Below are positions 1 through 6,693 of a DNA stretch of 10,016 nt, piece after piece. Source of the DNA: JBDUDR01 sp040002845 (GTDB lineage: Bacteria; Actinomycetota; Actinomycetes; Propionibacteriales; Nocardioidaceae). The stretch is from NCBI GenBank assembly GCA_040002845.1, contig JBDUDR010000111.1, positions 1-10,016 of the forward strand, in the 5' to 3' direction. The notes under the pieces were generated by a model. That model worked only from the letters and a program-made list of their open reading frames with translations. It did not search any database and was not told where the DNA came from. The stretch's first letter is position 1. Each line of letters starts with the position of its first letter. Position numbers and translations under genes: made by a program.

Positions 1-632
1 GCAACCTGGGGGTTGTGGGTGACCGTGACGACGGCGGTCCCCTGCTCGCGGAGAGTGGACAACAGATCGAGGACCTCGTTCGCTGTCGTCTCGTCGAGCT
101 CTCCGGTGGGCTCGTCGGCAAGCAGCACTGCGGGTTGCAGCGCGAGCGCGACGGCCACGGCTGTGCGCTGCGCCTCCCCGCCGGATAACTGGGATACGCG
201 GTGACCGCTGCGCTCGGTCAGCCCGACCTGCTTCAGCAACTCGGGCACGCGCCTCCGCCGCTCCGCACGCGGAAGTCCCTCCAGGCGCAGGGGCAAGGAG
301 ACGTTGCCGGCTGTGTCGAGCAGCGGGTGCAGGTTGTCGTACTGCAGCACCACACCGACTCGGGAACGCCGCCACCGAGCGCGCTCGGTCGCCGACATAT
401 GAGCAAGGTCCCTGCCGTCGACGACGACGGCGCCTGCAGTCGGCACCAGCAGCCCCGCGAGCACGTGGAGGAGCGTGCTCTTGCCACTGCCCGAGGCCCC
501 CATGACGCTAGTCCACGTGCCGCCCTCGACCCGGATCCCGGTGCCGCGCAGCGCCACGGTCTCGACCGTCCCCTCCTTGTAGATGTGGTAGAGCGCGCGA
601 GCCTCGAGCACACATAGGTTGGCGTCGCCCAT
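1..632 (-). CDS. ABC transporter ATP-binding protein, LolD/MacB type (C-terminus beyond window)
   Basis: Nucleotide-binding subunit of an ABC transporter; hydrolyses ATP at the inner face of the membrane to drive a partner permease. The 210 visible residues contain the full motif set: Walker A GASGSGKST (45-53), Q-loop Gln97, signature LSGGE (149-153), Walker B ending LLADEPTGELD (170-180, Asp173/Glu174) and H-loop His206. The run from ALRG into the Walker A and the LADEPTGxLD sequence are typical of the LolD/MacB/FtsE-like class, whose members power FtsX/MacB-type permeases that move lipoproteins or drugs, or transmit force across the membrane. The ATG at 632 has only a weak GGCGGA upstream. 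It lies 16 bp after the lipoprotein stop, so the two are probably co-transcribed. Only a few dozen C-terminal residues should be missing; a permease gene is expected beyond the left edge but is not visible. Substrate unknown. Confidence 0.93.
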   Translation of the reverse strand, partial: MGDANLCVLEARALYHIYKEGTVETVALRGTGIRVEGGTWTSVMGASGSGKSTLLHVLAGLLVPTAGAVVVDGRDLAHMSATERARWRRSRVGVVLQYDNLHPLLDTAGNVSLPLRLEGLPRAERRRRVPELLKQVGLTERSGHRVSQLSGGEAQRTAVAVALALQPAVLLADEPTGELDETTANEVLDLLSTLREQGTAVVTVTHNPQV

Positions 633-648
633 CGAGGTTCCGCCTGGC

Positions 649-1437
649 CTAGTGGGACGTCAGGACGGACACGAGCTGGGTCTGCTCGTGGTGGCCGTTC
701 ACCACGCCGACGGTTTTCACAAGTCCGGCACCCTTTCCGTAGGTCTTGTGCTCGAGCTTGGTCGGGTTGAGGGGATCGGTGTCCCTCGTGACCACCGCTC
801 GGGAGTACGTGCCCGCCGGCACCTTGACCGACGCGCCGGTACTGACGACCTTGGCCATGTCCTCCGCAACGCCGGGACGGTATTCCTGCCGGTAGGCGCT
901 GCCGCCGGTTGTGGGGTGTGCCGGCATGACGATCCCGGGCTGCGCGCCGTCGACACCGGCCAGCCATGTGCCTTGCGTGCTCGTGACGGCGCCGTTCTTG
1001 TACTCCGCGGTCTGCTCACCGAAGTACCAGACGTTGCCCTGGTTGTCCTGGGCATACCAGTCGGTTGTCTTCTCCACGAGTGCGGTGTTGCTGGTGACGA
1101 CGTCGCGCACGACGATGCAGCGCACCCCCATGATCGTCTTCGTCTCCTTGGTGACCGTCACCTCGGTGCGCGTGGGCACCCCATCGCGGGTCCCCTCGAA
1201 CACGAAGGTCGTTCGTTGGGGGAACGGCAAGTAAGGGTTCGTGATGTTGGTCGTGAACGCAGCCGCCTTGATTGTCGGGTGGTAGGGCGCCGTGCTCGGT
1301 GTCGGCGTCCCGGTGCTCGCCGAGCTACTGGGTGTCCCGCTGGGCTGGGACGCCGTGGACCCGGTGCTGCCGGTGGACGACGAGCAGCCGGCCGCCAGGA
1401 CCGCCGCCAGACCGAGTGCCGCGCTGATCTGCTTCAT
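649..1437 (-). CDS. putative lipoprotein of unknown function
   Basis: 262-residue exported lipoprotein. The N-terminus MKQISAALGLAAVLAAGC is a lipoprotein signal peptide with lipobox LAAGC; Cys18 is the predicted lipidated residue. A Ser/Thr/Gly/Pro-rich linker (about 19-56) tethers a folded domain (57-262). That domain resembles conserved hypothetical proteins I know from many bacteria, with an NPYxPF start followed by TTFVFEGTRDG (66-86), a middle DWYAQDNQGNVWYFGE (126-141) and MPAHPTTGGSAYRQEY (171-186); I know of no assigned function. ATG at 1437 is preceded by AGGAGG (1443-1448) at 5-nt spacing. It is first in an operon with the ABC ATPase and divergent from a two-component operon across a symmetric operator, so it may be an accessory or substrate-binding partner of the transporter, or an envelope-stress protein. 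The role is inference. Confidence 0.88.
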   Translation of the reverse strand: MKQISAALGLAAVLAAGCSSSTGSTGSTASQPSGTPSSSASTGTPTPSTAPYHPTIKAAAFTTNITNPYLPFPQRTTFVFEGTRDGVPTRTEVTVTKETKTIMGVRCIVVRDVVTSNTALVEKTTDWYAQDNQGNVWYFGEQTAEYKNGAVTSTQGTWLAGVDGAQPGIVMPAHPTTGGSAYRQEYRPGVAEDMAKVVSTGASVKVPAGTYSRAVVTRDTDPLNPTKLEHKTYGKGAGLVKTVGVVNGHHEQTQLVSVLTSH

Positions 1438-1468
1438 CTCGTCCTCCTCGGGTCGTACTCGTACGGGA

Positions 1469-1551
1469 ATCCTGCGACGGCGGTCATGAGACGGTGATGA
1501 AGCGCGCTCGGCTTCTTTCTCATCGAGCCTTCATGTAGAGGTGCGTACGCT
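1469..1551. promoter_or_regulatory. divergent promoter with mirrored TCAT direct-repeat operators
   Basis: Between the lipoprotein and the response regulator. Plus-strand TCAT boxes lie at 1520-1523 and 1531-1534, 11 bp apart; their mirror images (ATGA) lie at 1486-1489 and 1497-1500, also 11 bp apart. All four are symmetric about position 1510. Extended half-sites read TCATC-N6-TCATG on each strand. A hexamer TACGCT (1546-1551, fits TAnnnT) begins 11 nt after the plus-strand pair, and CAGGAT (1474-1469, minus strand) begins 11 nt after the minus-strand pair. Tandem half-sites spaced one helical turn and ending 10-11 nt before the -10, in place of a -35, are the usual layout of promoters activated by OmpR/PhoB-family regulators. 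Binding by the adjacent regulator is inferred. Confidence 0.68.
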
Positions 1552-1579
1552 GCGGGCACTTGTCGACCGCCAAAGCGAG

Positions 1580-2299
1580 GTGATCCGCCTGCGTGTGCTG
1601 GTGGTCGAGGACCACCCCAAGATGGCCGAGCTGATCGACCGCAGCCTGCGTGAGCAGGGGTACGCCGTCGACGTGGTCAACTCAGGCGAGGACGCCCTGT
1701 GGTCCCTGCGGTCGAGCGCCTACGACGCCGTCGTGCTGGACCTCGTGCTGCCGGGCGTCGACGGCTTCGAGGTGTGCCGACGCGTCCGTCAGGAGGGCAT
1801 CTGGGCTCCGGTCCTGATGCTCACGGCTCGCGACGCCGTCGAAGACCGGGTGCGCGGGCTGGACGTAGGTGCCGACGACTACCTGACCAAGCCCTTCTCC
1901 TTCGCCGAGCTCGGCGCCCGTCTGCGCGCACTGGTTCGGCGTGGCGCTGTGCGGCGCCCGACGGTTCTGGCCGTCGGGGACCTGACCCTCGACCCCGCCC
2001 GGCACGAGGTCTCGCGAGGCCCCACGCCTGTTCAGCTCACCGCCAAGGAGTTCGCGCTGCTGGAGTTCTTCATGCGGCACGAGGGCGAAGTGCTATCGCG
2101 GACGACGCTCATCGACCACGTCTGGGACTTCGCGTTCGACCACGACTCCAACGTCGTCGATGTTTATGTGCGCTACCTGCGCGAGAAGGTGGACCGGCCG
2201 TTCGGGCGAAGCTCGCTGGAGACGGTGCGCGGGCGGGGCTACCGCCTACGCGACGAGTGCGTCGGGCGCGAGGGCCGGATGGAGGCAGCGTCTCCGTGA
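1580..2299 (+). CDS. OmpR/PhoB-family DNA-binding response regulator
   Basis: Cytoplasmic transcription factor of a two-component system, 239 residues from the chosen GTG. The receiver domain (about 4-117) has the acidic pair Glu10/Asp11, phospho-acceptor Asp54 in VVLDLVLPG, Thr82 in LMLTARD and Lys104 in DDYLTKPF. The winged-helix effector domain (about 135-228) carries LTAKEFALLEFFMRH and ends FGRSSLETVRGRGYRLR. A longer reading from GTG 1541 adds 13 residues, but it would start upstream of the -10-like TACGCT at 1546-1551, so GTG 1580 fits better; its Shine-Dalgarno is weak (AAAGCGAG directly before it), and GTG 1595 (after GAGGTGA) is a further option. The stop overlaps the kinase start by 4 bp, indicating translational coupling. 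Probably autoregulated through the TCAT boxes upstream and likely regulator of the divergent lipoprotein/ABC operon (inference). Confidence 0.94.
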   Translation: MIRLRVLVVEDHPKMAELIDRSLREQGYAVDVVNSGEDALWSLRSSAYDAVVLDLVLPGVDGFEVCRRVRQEGIWAPVLMLTARDAVEDRVRGLDVGADDYLTKPFSFAELGARLRALVRRGAVRRPTVLAVGDLTLDPARHEVSRGPTPVQLTAKEFALLEFFMRHEGEVLSRTTLIDHVWDFAFDHDSNVVDVYVRYLREKVDRPFGRSSLETVRGRGYRLRDECVGREGRMEAASP

Positions 2300-3657
2300 G
2301 ACTCGGTCGCGCACCCATCCGACTCCGCCTGACGTTGGCGTACACCGCGGCGATGGTGGCGGTGCTCGGCGCCGTCACCGCGTTCGTCTTCGAGCGGACA
2401 GAGTTGGAGCTGTTGGCCGCGATCGACGCAGGGATCCGTTCCCGTGCCGAGGTCCTGGCGGCGGACATCAGCGCCGTGGGCCCGCGACTCGCCGAGGTCA
2501 GCCCCACGCTCATCGAGAACGACGAAGCGTTTGCCCAGGTGGCGGACTCCAAGGGGCGGATCGTCCAATCCAGCCGGCACATCGAGGGGGAAGCGCTGCT
2601 GCCGCCGGCGACGATCACGTCGTTGGCGACGCCCACCTTCTTCGACCGCCAGACCGCGGGCATCGACGGCGTCACGCGAGTGCTGGCAGTGCCGGTGGAC
2701 ACCCAGGAGCGGCATTGGGTCGTGCTCGTCGGTGCCTCGCTTCAGGACCGCCACGACGCACTGGTACGGCTCGCGGTGACACTGGGGATCGGGGGTCTGG
2801 TCGCGCTGGTGCTGTCCGCCGTGGCGGGGTGGCTCGTGGCCGGCGCGGCGCTTCGACCCATCGAGCGGCTGCGCCGCGACGCCGCGGACATCCAGGTCTC
2901 CGACCCCGGACGCCGTCTCGCCGTGGCAGGCGAGCGCGACGAGATCGAGCGTCTGGGCACGACGCTCAACGAACTCCTCGACCGGCTCGAGCGGTCGATC
3001 GCGAAGGAGCACCGCTTCCTGGACGACGCGAGCCATGAGCTGCGTACGCCGGTCACGATCCTGAAGGGGGAGCTCGAGCTCGCCGGGAGCCCCGGACGCA
3101 GCGTCGAGGAGCTTCGACAGGCGATCAGCAGCGCGGCGGAGGAGGCCGATCATGTCGCTGACCTGGCCGATGGACTGCTGCTGCTCTCCCGGGCCGGCGA
3201 CGGTGGGCTACGGATTCAGCGCGAGCTGGTCGACCTGTCCGAGCTCGCCGAGCAGGTCGTCGGTCACGTGGAGCCAGAGGCACGGAGGCAGCACCTGCGG
3301 CTGGAGGTCGATGCGTCCCGCGCGGTCGCCGACATCGACCGCACCCGCGTGCGTCAGGCCATGGACAACGTGCTGAGCAACGCGATCCGGCACACGCCAC
3401 CTGGCGGAGTTGTGAGACTCGACGTGTCCGGTCGCGAGGGCACAGTCGTCTTGACCGTGGAGGACTCCGGTTGCGGCTTCCCTGCTGACCTGCTGCCGAA
3501 TGCCCTGAACCCCTTCACTTCCGGCCCGGGCGGCACGGGTTCCGGGCTGGGCCTGAGCATTGTCCGGGCTATCGCCGAGGCGCACGGTGGCACTGTCCAG
3601 CTCGAGAACCGCCCGGGTGGTGGCGCGAGGGTCGTGGTCACGCTGGTCAGGCAGTAG
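2296..3657 (+). CDS. sensor histidine kinase, HAMP-HisKA-HATPase_c
   Basis: Inner-membrane kinase paired with the preceding regulator, 453 residues. TM1 about 12-32, an extracytoplasmic sensor of about 125 residues, TM2 about 159-186, HAMP (about 187-236, starting RPIERLRRDA), HisKA with His247 in DDASHELRTP, then HATPase_c with N-box MDNVLSNAIRH (Asn358, Asn362), G1 DSGCGFP (Asp390) and G2 GTGSGLGLSIV (413-423). The loop between G1 and G2 is short, with a reduced F-box (NPFTSGPG). The GTG start at 2296 overlaps the regulator's TGA (GTGA), with GGAGG at 2281-2285, 10 nt upstream. The sensor contains AQVADSKGRIVQSS (80-93), shared in pattern with the other kinase in this window. All catalytic motifs are present, so it should be active; the stimulus is unknown. 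It ends 4 bp from the stop codon of the opposing kinase. Confidence 0.94.
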   Translation: MRLGRAPIRLRLTLAYTAAMVAVLGAVTAFVFERTELELLAAIDAGIRSRAEVLAADISAVGPRLAEVSPTLIENDEAFAQVADSKGRIVQSSRHIEGEALLPPATITSLATPTFFDRQTAGIDGVTRVLAVPVDTQERHWVVLVGASLQDRHDALVRLAVTLGIGGLVALVLSAVAGWLVAGAALRPIERLRRDAADIQVSDPGRRLAVAGERDEIERLGTTLNELLDRLERSIAKEHRFLDDASHELRTPVTILKGELELAGSPGRSVEELRQAISSAAEEADHVADLADGLLLLSRAGDGGLRIQRELVDLSELAEQVVGHVEPEARRQHLRLEVDASRAVADIDRTRVRQAMDNVLSNAIRHTPPGGVVRLDVSGREGTVVLTVEDSGCGFPADLLPNALNPFTSGPGGTGSGLGLSIVRAIAEAHGGTVQLENRPGGGARVVVTLVRQ

Positions 3658-3661
3658 GAAC

Positions 3662-5035
3662 TCACGAGGTGGGTTCGGCCGCGGGCATGCGGACCACGAA
3701 CCTCGTCCCCGGCAGGTTGTCCTCTGCCGACACTTCACCGTGATGCGCGGCGACGACGTCGCGAACGATCGCCAGCCCGAGTCCGACGCCGCCGGCATCC
3801 CGGTGCCGGGCCTCGTCGAGCCGGGTGAAGCGATCGAACACCCGCCGGCGATATGCCTGCGGGATGCCGGGGCCGTCGTCGGCCACCGTCAGCACCACCG
3901 TCGCGCCATCGGTAAGCAGTCCGACGGCGATCCGACTCCTTGCGTAACGCGAGGCGTTGTCCAGCAGGTTGCGCACCACCCTGTGCAGCATTCCGGCGTC
4001 ACCGGACACCCGGGCCGCCGAGACCGCACTGGTGTCTACCGCGACGCTGGTCCGTGCGCGCAGCACGGCTACCTCGGTCACCACGACATCGTCGAGATCC
4101 ACCGGTGCCGTTCGCAGCTTCGGCTGGGCGTCGAGCCTCGCCAGGGCAAGCAGGTCATCCACCAGGCAAGACAGCCGACGTACCTCCGCGACGAGGGCCT
4201 CAGGTGCATGGCCCAGTGCGCCGCCGTCTTCCGCCCCGGCAACCTCGAGTTGCGCCAGGACGGACGCGATTGGGCTGCGCAGCTCGTGTGCCGCGTCAGC
4301 GACGAACTGCCGCTGCTGCTGCAGCGAGGAGTCGAGCTGCGCGAGGAGGTCGTTCAGTGTGACCCCCAGCCGCGACAGCTCGTCACCAGTCGATGGCACG
4401 TCGACCCGTCGCCCCAGATCGCTGACGGTGAACGATGCCGCCTGCCGCCGCAGGACCTCAACCGGCCGCAGCGCCCGGCCGACCAGCAGCCATGTGACGC
4501 CGACCAGCACCCCGGCGAGGACCGGAACTCCGCCGGCGAGGGCGGCGACCATCGTGGTGACCGTTCGATTGACTGGCCCCATGGGTAGACCGACGTAGAC
4601 GAGGTAACGACGTCCGTCGGGACCAGCCGCGGCCAGCGTGGCCACTCGATAGCTGCCGTTGTCACCGAGCGGCACGTCGTACGCCGTAAGTACTGTGGGC
4701 GGCGCCGCGAACGGCGCCGATGTCGCAAAGGAGAATATCCGCGGCTCGCCATCGATGTTGAGTGAGCTGGCGACCACCCGACCACGGGGGCCGACGACTT
4801 GCAACGCCATGTCCCCTTCGCCTCCGGCAGGCAGCACCGGCCGGCCCCCCGTGCTGATGCCCGTCGCGGCAGCGAGCGCCTGCCGGGCAGCGGCGGTGTC
4901 CAGGTCAGCGAGCAGCGACGTGTGGACCCGCCAGATCAGCAGCCCGGCGCCCACGACTAGGACGCAGGTGATGGCCACCGATGCGGCGAGGGTGAGCCGC
5001 AACCGCAGCGAGCGCCGAAGCCACCAGGAGCGCAT
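3662..5035 (-). CDS. sensor histidine kinase, HAMP-HisKA-HATPase_c
   Basis: Second membrane histidine kinase, 457 residues. A basic N-terminus, TM1 (about 15-37), an extracytoplasmic sensor (about 38-157), TM2 (about 161-185), HAMP (from RALRPVEVLRRQAA, about 187-236), HisKA with His250 in DAAHELRSPIA, and HATPase_c with N-box NLLDN (Asn356, Asn360), G1 DDGPGIP (Asp387), F-box VFDRFTRLD and G2 GGVGLGLAIV (415-424). The motif set is complete and close to the CusS/QseC/TcrY-like class. The ATG at 5035 follows the response-regulator stop by 7 bp, with GAGG just upstream, so the two are co-translated. The sensor has LQVVGPRGRVVASSLNIDGE (78-97), resembling the other kinase here. Signal not deducible. 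Confidence 0.94.
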   Translation of the reverse strand: MRSWWLRRSLRLRLTLAASVAITCVLVVGAGLLIWRVHTSLLADLDTAAARQALAAATGISTGGRPVLPAGGEGDMALQVVGPRGRVVASSLNIDGEPRIFSFATSAPFAAPPTVLTAYDVPLGDNGSYRVATLAAAGPDGRRYLVYVGLPMGPVNRTVTTMVAALAGGVPVLAGVLVGVTWLLVGRALRPVEVLRRQAASFTVSDLGRRVDVPSTGDELSRLGVTLNDLLAQLDSSLQQQRQFVADAAHELRSPIASVLAQLEVAGAEDGGALGHAPEALVAEVRRLSCLVDDLLALARLDAQPKLRTAPVDLDDVVVTEVAVLRARTSVAVDTSAVSAARVSGDAGMLHRVVRNLLDNASRYARSRIAVGLLTDGATVVLTVADDGPGIPQAYRRRVFDRFTRLDEARHRDAGGVGLGLAIVRDVVAAHHGEVSAEDNLPGTRFVVRMPAAEPTS

Positions 5036-5042
5036 CAGTGCC

Positions 5043-5723
5043 TCAACCGCCGTTCCCGCGCAGCCGGTAGCCCGACCCGCGAACCGTCTCGATCGTGTGC
5101 CGGCCGAAAGGCGCGTCGATCTTGCGCCGGAGGTAGCCGATGTAGACCTCGACGATGTTCGGGTCGCCGTCGAAGTACTCGTCCCACACGTGCGCGAGGA
5201 TGCTTCGCTTCGGTAGCACCTCGTCCGGGTGGCGCATCAGGTAGTGCAGCACCGCGAACTCGCGCGGGGTGAGGGTCAGCTGCGTACCCGCGCGGAAGCA
5301 GCGTCGGCTGGCCGGATCCAGCGACAGGTCTCCGGCGCTGAGCACGCTTGGACGTGCCGGGGCACCCCGACGCAGCAGTGCCCTGACCCTCGCCACCAGC
5401 ACCACGAATGAGAACGGCTTCGTCAGGTAGTCGTCTGCACCCAGGTCGAGCGCGTCGGCGATGTCGTACTCACCGTCCTTGGCGGTCAACATCAGGACCG
5501 GCGTCCAGATCCGGCCGCTGCGCATGCGCTTCAACACCTCGTAGCCCGACACCTTGGGCAACATGATGTCGAGGACGACCACGTCGTACTCGTACTCGGT
5601 GGCCCGCCACAAGCCGTCCTCGCCGTTGATGGCGAGATCGACCGAGAAACCCTCCGCGGCGAGGCCACGCTGTATCGCCGCTGCGATGCCCGGCTCGTCC
5701 TCGACGAGCAGCACGCTAGCCAT
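5043..5723 (-). CDS. OmpR/PhoB-family DNA-binding response regulator
   Basis: Partner regulator of the kinase at 3662-5035, 226 residues. The receiver domain (about 1-115) has Glu8/Asp9, phospho-acceptor Asp52 in VVVLDIMLP, Thr80 in LMLTAKD and Lys102 in DDYLTKPF. The winged-helix domain (about 128-222) has LTPREFAVLHYLMRHPDEVL and ends FGRHTIETVRGSGYRLR. The ATG at 5723 has a strong AAAGGAG (5729-5735) at 5-nt spacing. The recognition-helix stretch NIVEVYIGYLRRK resembles NVVDVYVRYLREK of the other regulator, in keeping with the similar half-sites (TCAG versus TCAT) at the two loci. First gene of a two-gene operon; probably autoregulated and controlling the divergent secreted protein gene (inference). 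Confidence 0.95.
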   Translation of the reverse strand: MASVLLVEDEPGIAAAIQRGLAAEGFSVDLAINGEDGLWRATEYEYDVVVLDIMLPKVSGYEVLKRMRSGRIWTPVLMLTAKDGEYDIADALDLGADDYLTKPFSFVVLVARVRALLRRGAPARPSVLSAGDLSLDPASRRCFRAGTQLTLTPREFAVLHYLMRHPDEVLPKRSILAHVWDEYFDGDPNIVEVYIGYLRRKIDAPFGRHTIETVRGSGYRLRGNGG

Positions 5724-5746
5724 GGGGTCTCCTTTGCTCCTTATCC

Positions 5747-5851
5747 ACGGTAGGTCGACCAGCCTGAAAGCGGCCTGAGAGCCGGATCGAGGCCCGGCTG
5801 AGGCCGTTCTCAGCGACGTTCAGCACCCGCTCAGCGTCGACCGGTGACGCT
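5747..5851. promoter_or_regulatory. divergent promoter with mirrored TCAG direct-repeat operators
   Basis: Shared upstream region of the response regulator (minus) and the small secreted protein (plus). Minus-strand TCAGG boxes at 5774-5778 and 5763-5767 (read as CCTGA on plus) are 11 bp apart. Plus-strand TCAGC boxes at 5820-5824 and 5831-5835 are also 11 bp apart, and these four are exactly symmetric about 5799. A further GCTGA sits on that centre (5797-5801) and another TCAGC at 5810-5814; GCTGAG/CTCAGC (5797-5802, 5809-5814) is a perfect inverted repeat. Ten nt outside the minus pair is TACCGT (5752-5747, fits TAnnnT); ten nt outside the plus pair is GACGCT (5846-5851, first base off consensus). 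An alternative plus-strand -10 is TAGCAG at 5854-5859. Confidence 0.65.
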
Positions 5852-5901
5852 GCTAGCAGTCGACGGGACTCGCCGTCGGGATCGACAGGAGGTTGGCAGT
5901 C

Positions 5902-6258
5902 ATGCCGAGAACCAAAAAGCACCTCGCCGTCGTGGCGGCGACCACGCTGGTGGCCGCGGCACTGGGATCCAGCGTCGCCATCGCTGCGTCCGGACACCAC
6001 TCCGCGACCACGCGGCCGGCACACTCTCCCGTGAAGACCGCGGACGAGACCGAAACCGGCCCGGACACCGACAACGTCCAACAGGGCGACCAGACCAGTC
6101 CTGACCGAGTGGGCTCCGGCTCGCGGAGCGGCCCCGAGTCGGACAACGCGTCGGAGTCCGAGAGCAGCACGGAAACGGAGAACGGCCCGTCGGACGGGCT
6201 AGGGGGCCACGCCGACCCGCCCGGCAGCGTCGACCACCAGTTCAACGGCGAGGAGTAG
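5902..6258 (+). CDS. small secreted acidic protein of unknown function
   Basis: 118-residue exported protein. MPRTKKHLAVVAATTLVAAA begins a clear Sec signal peptide with an AIA cleavage motif (cut after about residue 28). The mature part is low-complexity, hydrophilic and acidic: a Thr/Glu/Asp/Ser-rich stretch with many SE, ES and ET pairs and no predicted membrane segment or cysteine. It ends GGHADPPGSVDHQFNGEE; I recall similar GHxDPPG...DHQFxGEE tails in actinobacterial hypothetical proteins but cannot check this. ATG 5902 is chosen because AGGAGG (5887-5892) lies 9 nt upstream; a TTG at 5893 abuts that site and is unlikely. It is divergent from the response regulator and under the symmetric TCAG operator, so it is probably a target of that system. 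It may act as a periplasmic or extracellular modulator or cation-binding protein; no enzymatic motif is visible. Confidence 0.82.
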   Translation: MPRTKKHLAVVAATTLVAAALGSSVAIAASGHHSATTRPAHSPVKTADETETGPDTDNVQQGDQTSPDRVGSGSRSGPESDNASESESSTETENGPSDGLGGHADPPGSVDHQFNGEE

Positions 6259-6307
6259 CGCGTTACTGGTCTGAGATACAGGTAGAGCTTGGCCACGAAC
6301 ACCACTG

Positions 6308-6341
6308 GCCCGGATGGGTGCCATGTCGCAGCTATCCGGGC
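6308..6341 (+). terminator. hairpin, candidate terminator of the small secreted protein gene
   Basis: Perfect 8-bp inverted repeat GCCCGGAT (6308-6315) / ATCCGGGC (6334-6341). The stem can continue inward with a G-T and a G-C pair, one mismatch and TGC/GCA, closing on a 6-nt loop. It begins 50 nt after the stop codon at 6258. There is no T-tract, as is common for high-GC actinobacteria, so the terminator role is inferred from position and stability only. Confidence 0.45.
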
Positions 6342-6674
6342 AGCCCAAGCCGCACGGCGCACGCCGGACGCGTTGTCCTCAACCGGGAAGCTCAGGAGCC
6401 GGGCGCACGGGCGAATCTCAGGTTTGGGGTAGTTTCGTCCACGGTGAACACCCCCAAAGGGTCGAATCGCCCCGATCCCTCCGCTCGCGGTGGCCGATAC
6501 ACTCCGGCGCATCCGTCCGGAATCGCTGATGAAAGGGTTTCCGCCGAGGTCCGACTCCCTGGTCACTCTCGACAACTGGCGGACACCCCCCTTCAACAGA
6601 TGGGCGTTCCAGCACATGCGCGGATCATCCCGTCGCAGCTGATCCGGCGGGGCGTCGGTCCGGTCCGCGACCTG
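6342..6674. other. intergenic stretch with no convincing gene
   Basis: No recognised RNA gene or riboswitch. One inverted repeat, TTTGGGG (6423-6429) / CCCCAAA (6451-6457 region), flanks a 22-nt loop and could form a stem-loop on either strand. An open frame at 6600-6779 on the plus strand (59 residues from ATG 6600) has fairly GC-rich third positions but no ribosome binding site, no recognised motif, and overlaps the 3' end of the peptidase gene, so it is not annotated as a gene. Confidence 0.4.
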
Positions 6675-6693
6675 CCGGCGGCCAGGCCGCCGG
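6675..6693 (-). terminator. GC-rich hairpin, candidate terminator of the peptidase gene
   Basis: Perfect inverted repeat CCGGCGGCC (6675-6683) / GGCCGCCGG (6685-6693) about a single base; in RNA this gives an 8-bp GC stem with a 3-nt loop. It lies about 75 nt past the stop codon of the minus-strand peptidase gene, the expected place for a terminator of that transcript. There is no U-tract, so this would be a U-less type; activity is not proven. Confidence 0.45.

Noticed and set aside
619..1497. 292-residue plus-strand open frame
   Set aside because: It is antisense to the lipoprotein gene, which has a lipobox, a strong ribosome binding site and operon context.
1541..1579. Longer response-regulator start at GTG 1541
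   Set aside because: It would lie upstream of the -10-like TACGCT at 1546-1551, adds residues not typical of the receiver domain and has no good ribosome binding site.
3560..4588. 342-residue plus-strand open frame
   Set aside because: It is the antisense shadow of the complete histidine kinase at 3662-5035 and has no domain of its own.
5893..5901. TTG 5893 as start of the small secreted protein
   Set aside because: It directly abuts AGGAGG with no spacer; ATG 5902 has a 9-nt spacer and starts a normal signal peptide.
5853..6617. 254-residue open frame on the minus strand
   Set aside because: It runs antisense through the well-supported secreted protein gene, has no ribosome binding site or domain, and its codon third positions are not consistently G/C.
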